Shown here: piece by piece, positions 47,471-56,783 of the stretch
Numbering within the stretch: position 1 is the stretch's first letter
Layout of the letters: the number at the start of each line of letters is the position of its first letter
Source of the DNA: Pseudomonas sp. Leaf48
Lineage (GTDB): Bacteria > Pseudomonadota > Gammaproteobacteria > Pseudomonadales > Pseudomonadaceae
DNA: 64,000 nucleotides
Assembly: GCF_001421885.1 (NCBI RefSeq)
Contig: NZ_LMLH01000002.1
Location: forward strand, 7,813-71,812
Direction: 5' to 3'
Program-made: the position numbers and the translations under genes
Notes under the pieces: model-generated
What the model was told of the DNA's origin: nothing
The model's database searches: none
Seen by the model: only the letters and a program-made list of their open reading frames with translations

Positions 47471-48925
47471 GTGATCCAGTTTTTACTAAACCAGGAACTC
47501 CGTAGCGAGCACGCCCTGGACCCGAACCTGACCGTGCTCAATTATCTGCGCGACCATGTGGGCAAACCCGGTACCAAAGAAGGCTGCGCCAGCGGTGACT
47601 GCGGTGCCTGCACAGTGGTAGTCGGTGAGTTGCAGACGGATGACGAAGGCCGTGAGCACATCCGCTATCGCAGCCTCAACTCGTGCCTGACGTTTGTCTC
47701 CTCCCTGCACGGCAAACAACTGATCAGCGTCGAAGACCTCAAGCACCAAGGCCAATTGCACAGCGTGCAGAAGGCCATGGTGGAATGCCATGGTTCGCAA
47801 TGCGGCTTCTGCACCCCCGGCTTCGTGATGTCGCTGTTTGCCCTGCAAAAGAACAGCGATGCACCGGATCAGCACAAAGCCCACGAAGCCCTGGCCGGCA
47901 ACCTCTGCCGCTGCACCGGCTACCGGCCGATCCTGGAGGCCGCCGAGCAGTCCTGCTGCGGCAAACAGCCGGACCAGTTCGACGCCCGCGAAACCGAAAC
48001 CATTGCCCGCCTCAAAGCCATCGCCCCGACCGATATCGGTGAGCTCAACAGTGGTGACAAGCGCTGCCTGGTGCCGCTGACCGTGGCCGATCTGGCCGAC
48101 CTCTACGACGCCTATCCACAAGCCCGTCTGCTGGCCGGCGGGACCGATCTGGCACTGGAAGTCACCCAGTTCCACCGCACCCTGCCGGTAATGATCTACG
48201 TCGGCAACGTCGCCGAGATGAAGCGCATCGACCGCTTCGACGACCGCCTGGAAATCGGCGCCGCCACCGCCCTCTCCGATTGCTACGAGGCCTTGAAGGC
48301 CGAGTACCCGGATTTCGGTGAACTGCTGCAACGCTTCGCGTCCCTGCAGATCCGCAATCAGGGCACCCTGGGCGGCAACATCGGCAACGCCTCACCTATT
48401 GGTGACTCGCCACCGCTGCTGATCGCGCTGGGCGCGCAGATTGTGCTGTGCAAAGGCGACACCCGCCGCACCCTGGCGCTGGAAGACTACTTCATCGATT
48501 ACCGCGTCACTGCGCGTCAGGAAAGCGAGTTCATCGAGAAGATCATCGTGCCGCGTGCCAGTGCTGAAAAACTGTTCCGAGCCTACAAAGTCTCCAAGCG
48601 TCTGGACGATGACATCTCGGCGGTCTGTGCAGCCTTCAACATCCGCCTGGAAAACGGTGTGGTCGCCGAAGCCCGCGTAGCGTTCGGCGGTATGGCAGCC
48701 ATCCCTAAACGCGCCGCCGCCTGCGAAACCGCGTTGCTCGGTTCACCATTCAATAACGCAACGGTGGAACGCGCCTGCGCAGCCCTTGCCGAAGACTTCA
48801 CACCACTCTCGGACTTCCGCGCCAGCAAGGAATATCGCCTGCTCAGCGCGCAAAACCTGTTGCGCAAATACTTCATCGAACTGCAAACACCGCACATCGA
48901 GACCCGGGTGACCGCTTATGTCTAA
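47471..48925 (+). CDS. xdhA: xanthine dehydrogenase small subunit (iron-sulphur/FAD)
   Basis: A 484-residue subunit with two 2Fe-2S domains (GCASGDCGACTVV; CGFCTPGF and CRCTGYRP) then an FAD domain (LLAGGTDLALEV, GGNIGNASPIGD). It passes electrons from the molybdenum site to NAD. GTG start at 47471 with GAGG 7 nt upstream. It overlaps xdhB by 8 nt. Confidence 0.96.
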   Translation: MIQFLLNQELRSEHALDPNLTVLNYLRDHVGKPGTKEGCASGDCGACTVVVGELQTDDEGREHIRYRSLNSCLTFVSSLHGKQLISVEDLKHQGQLHSVQKAMVECHGSQCGFCTPGFVMSLFALQKNSDAPDQHKAHEALAGNLCRCTGYRPILEAAEQSCCGKQPDQFDARETETIARLKAIAPTDIGELNSGDKRCLVPLTVADLADLYDAYPQARLLAGGTDLALEVTQFHRTLPVMIYVGNVAEMKRIDRFDDRLEIGAATALSDCYEALKAEYPDFGELLQRFASLQIRNQGTLGGNIGNASPIGDSPPLLIALGAQIVLCKGDTRRTLALEDYFIDYRVTARQESEFIEKIIVPRASAEKLFRAYKVSKRLDDDISAVCAAFNIRLENGVVAEARVAFGGMAAIPKRAAACETALLGSPFNNATVERACAALAEDFTPLSDFRASKEYRLLSAQNLLRKYFIELQTPHIETRVTAYV

Positions 48926-51317
48926 TCATCACGCCGTAGAGAAGACCCAGGCCGAACTGGCCGAGCTGTTCGCCAAGGACCTGACCACTGGTGTCGGCCG
49001 CAGCGTCAAGCACGACAGCGCCGCCAAGCACGTGTCCGGTGAAGCGCAGTACATCGACGACCGGCTGGAATTTCCCAATCAGCTGCACGTTTACGCGCGC
49101 ATGTCCGATCGCGCCCACGCCCGGATCATCAGCATCGATACCCAGCCGTGCTACGCCTTCGAAGGCGTGCGCATTGCCATCACCCACGAAGACGTACCCG
49201 GCCTGAAAGACATCGGCCCATTGCTGCCGGGCGATCCGTTGCTGGCGATCGACACCGTGCAATTTGTCGGTCAGCCGGTACTTGCCGTCGCCGCCAAGGA
49301 CCTGGAAACCGCACGCAAGGCGGCGATGGCCGCGATCATTGAGTACGAAGACCTGGAGCCGGTGCTGGACGTGGTCGAGGCCCTGCGCAAACGCCACTTC
49401 GTGCTCGACAGCCATACCCATCAGCGTGGCGATTCGGCCACCGCGCTTTCTACCGCAGCGCACCGCATCCAGGGCACCCTGCACATCGGCGGCCAGGAAC
49501 ACTTCTACCTGGAAACCCAGATCTCTTCGGTGATGCCCACCGAAGACGGCGGCATGATCGTCTACTGCTCGACCCAGAACCCCACCGAAGTGCAGAAACT
49601 GGTGGCCGAAGTGCTGGACGTGTCGATGAACAAGATCGTCGTCGACATGCGCCGCATGGGCGGTGGTTTCGGCGGCAAAGAAACCCAGGCGGCGAGCCCG
49701 GCCTGCCTGTGCGCCGTGATTGCACACCTGACCGGCCAACCGACCAAGATGCGTTTGCCACGGGTCGAAGACATGCTGATGACCGGCAAGCGCCATCCGT
49801 TCTATGTCGAGTACGACGTGGGCTTCGACAGCACCGGGCGCCTGCATGGCATCAACCTGGAGCTGGCGGGCAACTGCGGCTGTTCGCCGGACCTGTCGGC
49901 GTCGATTGTCGACCGGGCGATGTTCCATTCCGACAACTCCTACTACCTCGGTGACGCGACCATCAACGGTCACCGCTGCAAGACCAATACCGCGTCCAAC
50001 ACCGCCTACCGTGGTTTCGGTGGCCCGCAAGGCATGGTTGCCATCGAAGAAGTGATGGACGCCATCGCCCGTCACCTGGCCCTCGATCCGCTGGCGGTGC
50101 GCAAGGCCAACTACTACGGCAAGACCGAGCGCAACGTCACCCATTACTATCAGACCGTCGAGCACAACATGCTCGAAGAGATGACCGCTGAACTGGAAGA
50201 AAGCAGCCAGTACGCCGAGCGTCGCGAAGCGATCCGTCGCTACAACGCCAACAGCCCGATCCTGAAAAAAGGCCTGGCACTGACCCCGGTGAAATTCGGC
50301 ATCTCGTTCACTGCCAGCTTCCTCAACCAGGCCGGCGCCCTGGTGCACGTCTACACCGACGGCAGCATCCACCTGAACCACGGTGGTACCGAAATGGGCC
50401 AGGGCCTGAACACCAAGGTCGCGCAAGTCGTGGCGCAAGTGTTCCAGGTGGAAATGGATCGGGTGCAGATCACCGCGACCAATACCGACAAGGTGCCAAA
50501 CACCTCGCCGACTGCCGCTTCCAGCGGTGCCGACCTGAACGGCAAGGCGGCGCAGAACGCTGCTGAAACCATCAAGAAACGTCTGGTCGAATTCGCAGCG
50601 CGGCAATACAAGGTCAGCGAAGAAGACGTGGAATTCCACAACGGTCACGTGCGGGTCCGCGATCACATCCTGACCTTCGAGGCACTGATCCAGCAGGCGT
50701 ATTTCGCCCAGGTGTCGCTGTCGAGCACAGGGTTCTACAAGACCCCGAAAATCCACTACGACCGCAGCCAGGCCCGTGGTCGTCCGTTCTACTACTTCGC
50801 CTTTGGCGCGGCGTGCTGCGAAGTGCTGGTCGACACCCTGACCGGCGAATACAAGATGCTGCGCACCGACATCCTCCACGACGTCGGCGCCTCGCTGAAC
50901 CCGGCCATCGACATCGGCCAGGTCGAGGGTGGTTTCATCCAGGGCATGGGCTGGCTGACCATGGAAGAGCTGGTCTGGAACAATAAGGGCAAGCTGATGA
51001 CCAACGGCCCGGCCAGCTACAAGATCCCAGCGGTCGCGGACATGCCGCTGGACATGCGGGTCAAGCTGGTGGAAAACCGCAAGAATCCGGAAGACACGGT
51101 GTTTCATTCCAAGGCTGTGGGTGAGCCGCCGTTCATGCTTGGCATCGCCGCCTGGTGTGCGATCAAGGATGCCGTGGCGAGTTTGGGTGACTACAAGCAT
51201 CAACCGAAGATCGACGCGCCGGCGACGCCGGAGCGGGTGTTGTGGGGCTGCGAGCAGATGCGCCAGTTGAAGGTGGCGAAGGCGGCGGAAGCTGAGCCGG
51301 AGTTGGCTTCACTCTGA
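48918..51317 (+). CDS. xdhB: xanthine dehydrogenase large subunit (molybdenum)
   Basis: A 799-residue molybdopterin-binding subunit oxidising hypoxanthine and xanthine to urate. The MoCo segments GGGFGGKE, AYRGFGGPQG, GGTEMGQG and the C-terminal VGEPPFMLG are present. The ATG overlaps the xdhA stop, so both are co-translated. A REPIN separates it from xdhC. Confidence 0.97.
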   Translation: MSNHHAVEKTQAELAELFAKDLTTGVGRSVKHDSAAKHVSGEAQYIDDRLEFPNQLHVYARMSDRAHARIISIDTQPCYAFEGVRIAITHEDVPGLKDIGPLLPGDPLLAIDTVQFVGQPVLAVAAKDLETARKAAMAAIIEYEDLEPVLDVVEALRKRHFVLDSHTHQRGDSATALSTAAHRIQGTLHIGGQEHFYLETQISSVMPTEDGGMIVYCSTQNPTEVQKLVAEVLDVSMNKIVVDMRRMGGGFGGKETQAASPACLCAVIAHLTGQPTKMRLPRVEDMLMTGKRHPFYVEYDVGFDSTGRLHGINLELAGNCGCSPDLSASIVDRAMFHSDNSYYLGDATINGHRCKTNTASNTAYRGFGGPQGMVAIEEVMDAIARHLALDPLAVRKANYYGKTERNVTHYYQTVEHNMLEEMTAELEESSQYAERREAIRRYNANSPILKKGLALTPVKFGISFTASFLNQAGALVHVYTDGSIHLNHGGTEMGQGLNTKVAQVVAQVFQVEMDRVQITATNTDKVPNTSPTAASSGADLNGKAAQNAAETIKKRLVEFAARQYKVSEEDVEFHNGHVRVRDHILTFEALIQQAYFAQVSLSSTGFYKTPKIHYDRSQARGRPFYYFAFGAACCEVLVDTLTGEYKMLRTDILHDVGASLNPAIDIGQVEGGFIQGMGWLTMEELVWNNKGKLMTNGPASYKIPAVADMPLDMRVKLVENRKNPEDTVFHSKAVGEPPFMLGIAAWCAIKDAVASLGDYKHQPKIDAPATPERVLWGCEQMRQLKVAKAAEAEPELASL

Positions 51318-51331
51318 GACCGAAGTGCGGC

Positions 51332-51430
51332 CTTCGCGAGCAAGCCCGCTCCCACAATGGATCTCCAGTGGGCACAAATTTTGTGAACGACAGAGATCAA
51401 AATGTGGGAGCGGGCTTGCTCGCGAAGAGG
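51332..51430. repeat. REPIN between xdhB and xdhC
   Basis: CTTCGCGAGCAAGCCCGCTC (51332) and its inverse ending CTTGCTCGCGAAG near 51427 are separated by a unique 44-bp spacer. It lies within an operon, so readthrough must tolerate it. Confidence 0.9.
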
Positions 51431-51463
51431 CCGGTACAAACAACAGAGATGTTGAGGTGAAAC

Positions 51464-52321
51464 ATGTACAACTGGATCGACGCCCTCGCCGACCTGCAAA
51501 ATCGCGGTGAACCCTGCGTGTTGGTGACCATCATCGAAGAGCTCGGCTCGACGCCGCGCAATGCCGGTTCGAAGATGGTCATCAGCGCCCGCCAGGCCTT
51601 CGACACCATCGGTGGCGGGCACCTGGAATACAAGGCCATGCAGATCGCCCGCGACATGCTCGCCAGCGGCAAACAGGACACCCACCTGGAGCGCTTCAGC
51701 CTCGGTGCGAGCCTGGGCCAGTGCTGCGGCGGCGCCACCGTGCTGCTGTTCGAACCGATGGGCCAGGTCCAGGCGCAAATTGCCGTGTTCGGCGCCGGCC
51801 ATGTCGGTCGCGCATTGGTGCCATTGCTGGCCAGCCTGCCCTGCCGGGTGCGCTGGATCGACTCGCGTGAAGACCAATTCCCCGAGCAGATTCCCCATGG
51901 CGTGCGCAAGATCGTCAGCGAAGAACCGGTAGACGAAATCGACGACCTGCCCGTCGGCAGCTACTGCATCGTCATGACCCACAACCACCAGCTGGACCTT
52001 GAACTCACTGCCGCCATCCTCAAGCGCAACGATTTCGCCTACTTCGGCCTTATCGGCTCGAAGACCAAGCGGGTGAAGTTCGAACATCGCCTGCGCGACC
52101 GCGGTTTCGACAGCAGTGTCGTGCAACGCATGCGCTGCCCGATGGGCATCGGTGAAGTCAAAGGCAAGTTGCCCGTGGAAATTGCCATCTCCATCGCCGG
52201 CGAAATCATCGCCACCTATAACGCCAGTTTCGGCCAGCACAGCGCCAGCGCCGAACCGATTGCCAAACTGTTGCCCGTGTCACGCCGCAGCCAGGCCGCC
52301 AACCTGAAAGCGTCGAACTGA
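51464..52321 (+). CDS. xdhC: xanthine dehydrogenase accessory protein XdhC
   Basis: A 285-residue chaperone that loads sulphurated molybdenum cofactor into XDH. Conserved GSTPRNAGSKM, GGGHLEYKA and LGQCCGGAT are in the N-terminal part, then a Rossmann-like AVFGAGHVGRAL and GLIGSKTKR. The start at 51464 follows GAGGTG. It is downstream of xdhAB and upstream of guaD. Confidence 0.95.
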   Translation: MYNWIDALADLQNRGEPCVLVTIIEELGSTPRNAGSKMVISARQAFDTIGGGHLEYKAMQIARDMLASGKQDTHLERFSLGASLGQCCGGATVLLFEPMGQVQAQIAVFGAGHVGRALVPLLASLPCRVRWIDSREDQFPEQIPHGVRKIVSEEPVDEIDDLPVGSYCIVMTHNHQLDLELTAAILKRNDFAYFGLIGSKTKRVKFEHRLRDRGFDSSVVQRMRCPMGIGEVKGKLPVEIAISIAGEIIATYNASFGQHSASAEPIAKLLPVSRRSQAANLKASN

Positions 52322-52344
52322 CTGCCTCATATTAGAGAATGACC

Positions 52345-53649
52345 ATGCCTCTGACTCGCAAAGCCTACCGTGCCGCCATCCTGCACAGCATCGCCGACCC
52401 TGCCGAAGTCGGCATCGAAGCCTCCTACGAATACTTTGAAGACGGCTTGCTGGTGGTCGACAACGGCCAGATCAGCGCCCTGGGCCACGCCAGCGAACTG
52501 CTGCCGACCCTGCCGGCGGACATCGAGATCACCCATTACCAGGATGCGCTGATCACTCCGGGCTTCATCGACACCCACATTCACCTGCCGCAAACCGGCA
52601 TGGTCGGCGCCTACGGCGAACAACTGCTGGACTGGCTGAACACCTACACCTTCCCCTGCGAAAGCCAGTTCGCCGACAAGGCCCATGCCGACCAGGTCGC
52701 GGATATTTTCATCAAGGAACTGTTGCGCAACGGCACCACCACCGCGCTAGTCTTCGGCAGCGTGCATCCGCAATCGGTGAACTCGTTCTTCGAAGCCGCC
52801 GAGCAGCTCGACCTGCGGATGATCGCCGGCAAGGTGATGATGGACCGCAACGCCCCGGACTACCTGACCGACACCGCCGAATCCAGCTACCTCGAAAGCA
52901 AAACGCTGATTGAGCGCTGGCACGGCAAGGGCCGCCTGCACTACGCGGTCACCCCGCGCTTCGCGCCCACCAGCACGCCGGAACAGTTGACCCTGGCTGG
53001 CCAGTTGCTGACTGAATACCCGGATCTGTACATGCAGACCCACATCAGCGAAAACCTCAAGGAAATCGAGTGGGTCAAGGAGCTGTTCCCGGAGCGCAAG
53101 GGCTACCTGGACGTCTACGATCACTACCAGTTGCTCGGTGAACGCTCGGTGTTCGCCCATGGCGTGCACCTGTGCGACGCCGAATGCGCGCGATTGGCCG
53201 AAACCGGTTCGGCGATCTCGTTCTGCCCGACTTCGAACTTCTTCCTAGGCAGCGGCCTGTTCAACCTGCCGATGGCCGAGAAGCACAAAGTCAATGTCGG
53301 CCTGGGCACCGACGTGGGTGGCGGCACCAGCTTCTCGTTGCTGCAGACGTTGAACGAAGCCTACAAGGTCATGCAGCTGCAAGGTGCGCGCCTGAGCCCG
53401 TTCAAATCCCTGTACCTGGCGACCCTCGGCGGTGCGCGGGCACTGCGCCTGGAAGACAAGATCGGTACCCTGTTGCCGGGCACCGACGCAGATTTCCTGG
53501 TGCTCGACTACAACGCCACGCCGCTGCTTGGGTATCGCTTGCAGCAAGCCAAAAACATTGCCGAGACGTTGTTTGTGTTGATGACCCTGGGGGATGACCG
53601 GACGGTACTGCAGACCTATGCAGCGGGGAATCTGGTGCATCAGCGTTAA
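52345..53649 (+). CDS. guaD: guanine deaminase
   Basis: A 434-residue zinc amidohydrolase converting guanine to xanthine, the XDH substrate. Metal motifs are FIDTHIHLPQTGM, QTHISEN, HGVHL and GTDVGGGTSFS. An ATG at 52339 two codons earlier is possible. A terminator follows 14 bp after the stop, so it ends the xdhABC-guaD unit. Confidence 0.96.
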   Translation: MPLTRKAYRAAILHSIADPAEVGIEASYEYFEDGLLVVDNGQISALGHASELLPTLPADIEITHYQDALITPGFIDTHIHLPQTGMVGAYGEQLLDWLNTYTFPCESQFADKAHADQVADIFIKELLRNGTTTALVFGSVHPQSVNSFFEAAEQLDLRMIAGKVMMDRNAPDYLTDTAESSYLESKTLIERWHGKGRLHYAVTPRFAPTSTPEQLTLAGQLLTEYPDLYMQTHISENLKEIEWVKELFPERKGYLDVYDHYQLLGERSVFAHGVHLCDAECARLAETGSAISFCPTSNFFLGSGLFNLPMAEKHKVNVGLGTDVGGGTSFSLLQTLNEAYKVMQLQGARLSPFKSLYLATLGGARALRLEDKIGTLLPGTDADFLVLDYNATPLLGYRLQQAKNIAETLFVLMTLGDDRTVLQTYAAGNLVHQR

Positions 53650-53663
53650 GGTTTTTCGGGCAT

Positions 53664-53701
53664 AAAAAATCCCCCGCCGCTTTTCAGCCCGGGGGATTTT
53701 T
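53664..53701 (+). terminator. terminator of xdhABC-guaD
   Basis: AAAAATCCCCCG pairs with CGGGGGATTTTT; stem arms at about 53665-53676 and 53690-53701, followed by T-rich DNA. Confidence 0.9.
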
Positions 53702-53718
53702 ATTGCCTGTCAGACCGT

Positions 53719-53813
53719 CTTCGCGAGCAAGCCCGCTCCCACAATTGAGCTGTACCGAACACAATACTTGTGCACGACATAGAACCAATGTGGGAGCGGG
53801 CTTGCTCGCGAAA
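53719..53813. repeat. REPIN after guaD
   Basis: TCTTCGCGAGCAAGCCCGCT (from 53718) is inverted relative to GGAGCGGGCTTGCTCGCGAA (53793-53812), with a unique spacer. It lies between convergent guaD and a gntR gene. Confidence 0.9.
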
Positions 53814-53831
53814 GGCGCGACTCGGTCCCAC

Positions 53832-54596
53832 CTATAACTTGGCGGTCGACCGCCCTGGCTTCTTGGTCTGCAGCAAATGCGAAAACACCGCATGCAAATC
53901 ATCCGACGCGCTTTCTTCGTCGAGGTTGAGTTTGCTGTCGATGTGATCCATGTGATGCATCATCAGGCTCACTGCCAGCTCAGCGTCCCGGGCCTCAATC
54001 GCATCGATCAGTTGGGTGTGTTCGTCATAAGAGCAGTGGGAACGGTTACCGCTTTCGTATTGGGCGATGATCAACGAAGTCTGGGACACCAGGCTGCGCT
54101 GGAAGCTGATCAACGGCGCGTTTTTCGCCGCTTCGGCCAGTTTCAGGTGGAACTCGCCCGACAGACGGATACCGGCACCACGATCGCCACGGGAGAAGCT
54201 GTCGCGCTCGTCGTTGACCATCTGCCGCAACTCGGCGATCTGCTCGGCGGTGGCGTGCAAAACAGCCAGCTCGGTGATTGCTCGCTCCACCAGACGCCGG
54301 GAGAAAAACACCTGGCGCGCCTCTTCAACACTCGGGCTTGCGACGACGGCGCCGCGATTGGGTCGCAGCAGTACCACGCTTTCATGGGCCAGGCGCGACA
54401 GCGCGCGGCGAATGATGGTGCGACTGACCCCGAAAATTTCCCCCAGCGCTTCTTCGCTCAACTTGGTGCCGGGCGCCAGGCGCTGTTCGAGGATGGCCTC
54501 GAAGATATGTGCGTAGACAATATCGTCCTGGGTACCGCTGCGACCGGCTTTGCCTGCTCGCGGTTGTTTCTTTAGGGGCTGCAACTGTTCGTTCAT
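53832..54596 (-). CDS. GntR-family (FCD) transcriptional regulator
   Basis: A 254-residue regulator with a winged helix (HIFEAILEQRLAPGTKLSEE, GVSRTIIRRALSRLAHE) and FCD domain (FSRRLVERAITELAV, DEHTQLIDAIEARDAE). Start at 54596 (MNEQLQ); the long in-frame upstream stretch is non-coding. It is divergent from the BenE-like transporter gene with an ATTGT..ACAAT site between, and probably controls it. Confidence 0.88.
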   Translation of the reverse strand: MNEQLQPLKKQPRAGKAGRSGTQDDIVYAHIFEAILEQRLAPGTKLSEEALGEIFGVSRTIIRRALSRLAHESVVLLRPNRGAVVASPSVEEARQVFFSRRLVERAITELAVLHATAEQIAELRQMVNDERDSFSRGDRGAGIRLSGEFHLKLAEAAKNAPLISFQRSLVSQTSLIIAQYESGNRSHCSYDEHTQLIDAIEARDAELAVSLMMHHMDHIDSKLNLDEESASDDLHAVFSHLLQTKKPGRSTAKL

Positions 54597-54688
54597 GGGC
54601 ACTCGAGTCGGGAGAACTGCGGCGAATTGACGGTGACTGTAATACGGCACAGTGGGTCGCTGGCAAGTATCGCGTAAATAACACCGCG

Positions 54689-54700
54689 ATTGTACACAAT
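54689..54700. promoter_or_regulatory. GntR-type operator between regulator and transporter
   Basis: ATTGTACACAAT has inverted ATTGT/ACAAT arms with a two-base centre, like sites of FCD-class GntR proteins. It lies 93 bp upstream of the regulator start and 151 bp upstream of the transporter start. Confidence 0.5.
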
Positions 54701-54851
54701 GAATGGTGGCAACACGACTGTACGGCTGAATGTCACCTCGGCTGTATTGCAACGTCGGGTTACTTTTGAGTTTAGGCTTTATCGCACAATCCGCTCCCAC
54801 AAGGTTCAGTGTTGCTGCGGAAATCTTCACCTGCATAGGAACACCCCCGTC

Positions 54852-56045
54852 ATGAACGACGCCACCCACACGCAATTGCGCCCCCTGGCCGACACATCGC
54901 CCTCGGCCATCGTCGCCGGTTTCATCGCCATGATGACCGGCTACACCAGTTCGCTGGTGCTGATGTTCCAGGCCGGGCAAGCGGCTGGCCTGACCAGCGG
55001 GCAGATTTCCTCGTGGATCTGGGCGATTTCCATCGGCATGGCGGTGTGCTCCATCGGCCTGTCCCTGCGCTATCGCACCCCCATCACCATCGCCTGGTCG
55101 ACGCCTGGCGCGGCCCTGCTGATCACCAGCCTGGGCGGCGTGACCTACGGCGAAGCCATCGGCGCCTACATTACCTGTGCGCTGCTAGTGATCATTTGTG
55201 GGCTGACCGGCAGTTTCGAACGCTTGGTCAAGAAGATCCCGGCCTCGTTGGCCGCGGCCCTGCTGGCGGGGATTCTGTTCAAGATCGGCAGCGAGATTTT
55301 CGTCGCTGCCCAGCATCGCACCGCGCTGGTGTTGGGCATGTTCTTCACTTACCTGGTCGTGAAACGCCTGTCGCCTCGCTACGCCGTACTGGCCGCCCTG
55401 CTGATCGGCACGGCATTGTCAGGGTTCATGGGGCTGCTGGATTTCAGCGGTTTCCATCTGGAAGTGGCCACACCTGTCTGGACCACGCCACACTTCTCCC
55501 TGGCCGCAACGATCAGCATCGGCATCCCGCTGTTCGTGGTGGCCATGACCTCGCAGAACATGCCCGGCATCGCCGTACTGCGCGCCGACGGCTACAACGT
55601 GCCGGCCTCGCCACTGATTACCAGCACCGGTATCGCCTCATTGTTACTGGCGCCATTCGGCTCCCACGGGATCAACCTGGCGGCGATCAGTGCGGCCATC
55701 TGCACCGGGCCGCACGCTCACGAGGATCGCAACAAACGCTACACGGCTGCGGTCTGGTGCGGGATTTTCTACGGGATCGCCGGGGTGTTCGGCGCAACGC
55801 TGGCGGCGTTGTTTGCCGCATTGCCCAAGGAACTGGTGCTGTCGATCGCCGCGCTGGCACTGTTCGGTTCGATCATCAACGGTTTGAGCATTGCGATGAG
55901 CGAAGTGAAGGAGCGCGAAGCAGCGCTGATTACCTTCATGGTCACGGCATCGGGGTTGACGCTGTTTTCCATCGGTTCGGCATTCTGGGGGATTGTGGCG
56001 GGGGTTTTGACGTTGTTGATTCTGAATTGGCGCAAGGCCCTGTAA
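54852..56045 (+). CDS. BenE-family H+-coupled transporter, possibly for purines
   Basis: A 397-residue membrane protein with about 12 helices, of the benzoate/H+ symporter BenE family (NCS2-like fold): AWSTPGAALLITSLGGVTYGEA, VVAMTSQNMPGIAVLRADGY and SHGINLAAISAAICTGPHAH are conserved. The start at 54852 is 12 nt from AGGA. Because it lies in the xdh-guaD cluster and not near benzoate genes, a purine or related substrate is possible (inference). Confidence 0.88.
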   Translation: MNDATHTQLRPLADTSPSAIVAGFIAMMTGYTSSLVLMFQAGQAAGLTSGQISSWIWAISIGMAVCSIGLSLRYRTPITIAWSTPGAALLITSLGGVTYGEAIGAYITCALLVIICGLTGSFERLVKKIPASLAAALLAGILFKIGSEIFVAAQHRTALVLGMFFTYLVVKRLSPRYAVLAALLIGTALSGFMGLLDFSGFHLEVATPVWTTPHFSLAATISIGIPLFVVAMTSQNMPGIAVLRADGYNVPASPLITSTGIASLLLAPFGSHGINLAAISAAICTGPHAHEDRNKRYTAAVWCGIFYGIAGVFGATLAALFAALPKELVLSIAALALFGSIINGLSIAMSEVKEREAALITFMVTASGLTLFSIGSAFWGIVAGVLTLLILNWRKAL

Positions 56046-56056
56046 GAACGAGCGTG

Positions 56057-56157
56057 CTCCGGGCGGCGTTCCGACGATGAACCTGAGAGCGCCGCGGGGG
56101 TGTCAGGTTTCCAGCGTTATCGTTGACGACCATCGCGAGCGTGCTCGCTCCTACAGA
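56057..56157. repeat. degenerate REP elements after the transporter
   Basis: GGGCGGCGTTCCGACGATGA (from 56061) repeats words seen near 11930, and CATCGCGAGCGTGCTCGCTC (56132) is a variant REP arm. No clean inverted pair is formed. Confidence 0.55.
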
Positions 56158-56170
56158 AAAAAGCAAAAAA

Positions 56171-56199
56171 AACGGCGACCCTCGGGTCGCCGTTTTTTT
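56171..56199. terminator. bidirectional terminator between transporter and yggL
   Basis: AACGGCGACCC (56171-56181) pairs with GGGTCGCCGTT (56184-56194), A run before, T run after. It can end both convergent transcripts. Confidence 0.9.
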
Positions 56200-56205
56200 A
56201 GAACA

Positions 56206-56550
56206 TCAAGCTACCGGATTGATCGGCTTTTCCGGGTACCAGACGTCCAGCAGCGGGCTGACTTCAACGCTGGTCAGCTCGGTGCGGCCTTTGAGCCAGG
56301 CTTCAACGGCAGCGCGCTGTTCAGCGCTGACCGAGCCACGCTTCTGCAGGCAAACCAGACCGTAGTCGTCGCCGCCAACATAACCCAGACCGTTGGCTTC
56401 CATGGCTTCTTTGAGGAACGCGTCGAGGAAAGCATCAATGGCTTCATCAGCCAAATCTTCTTTGAAATCCAGGTTCAGTTCGAAACCCAGCTCTTGAAAT
56501 TCATCGACGCACAATTTTTTGCGCAGACGCTGGGAACGGTTAGTCGCCAT
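56206..56550 (-). CDS. yggL: YggL family (50S ribosome-binding) protein
   Basis: A 114-residue acidic protein of the DUF469 family, with conserved RSQRLRKKLCVDEFQELGFE near the N terminus and a Cys-containing LVCLQKRG strand. YggL binds the 50S subunit in E. coli. Start at 56550 (MATNRSQR). It is a single-gene unit. Confidence 0.93.
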   Translation of the reverse strand: MATNRSQRLRKKLCVDEFQELGFELNLDFKEDLADEAIDAFLDAFLKEAMEANGLGYVGGDDYGLVCLQKRGSVSAEQRAAVEAWLKGRTELTSVEVSPLLDVWYPEKPINPVA

Positions 56551-56783
56551 TGGAACAATCCTCTTAAGTAATAACGGGCGGCACTTTAGCAGTTTAAGCG
56601 GCCGATTGCCCGACTCTCTGGACCGGGACTGCTACCGCCGGTAAAAAAATAGCGGTTTAGAGGGCCAAGGCACGGCACAAGTCAGGACACCTTGGGGCAT
56701 AATGCCGACACTTTCATGACCATTGAGGGAATTTATCTTCATGCCCTCGTCTTTTTCCCCCTGGCTGTAGGGTTTTATTACAG

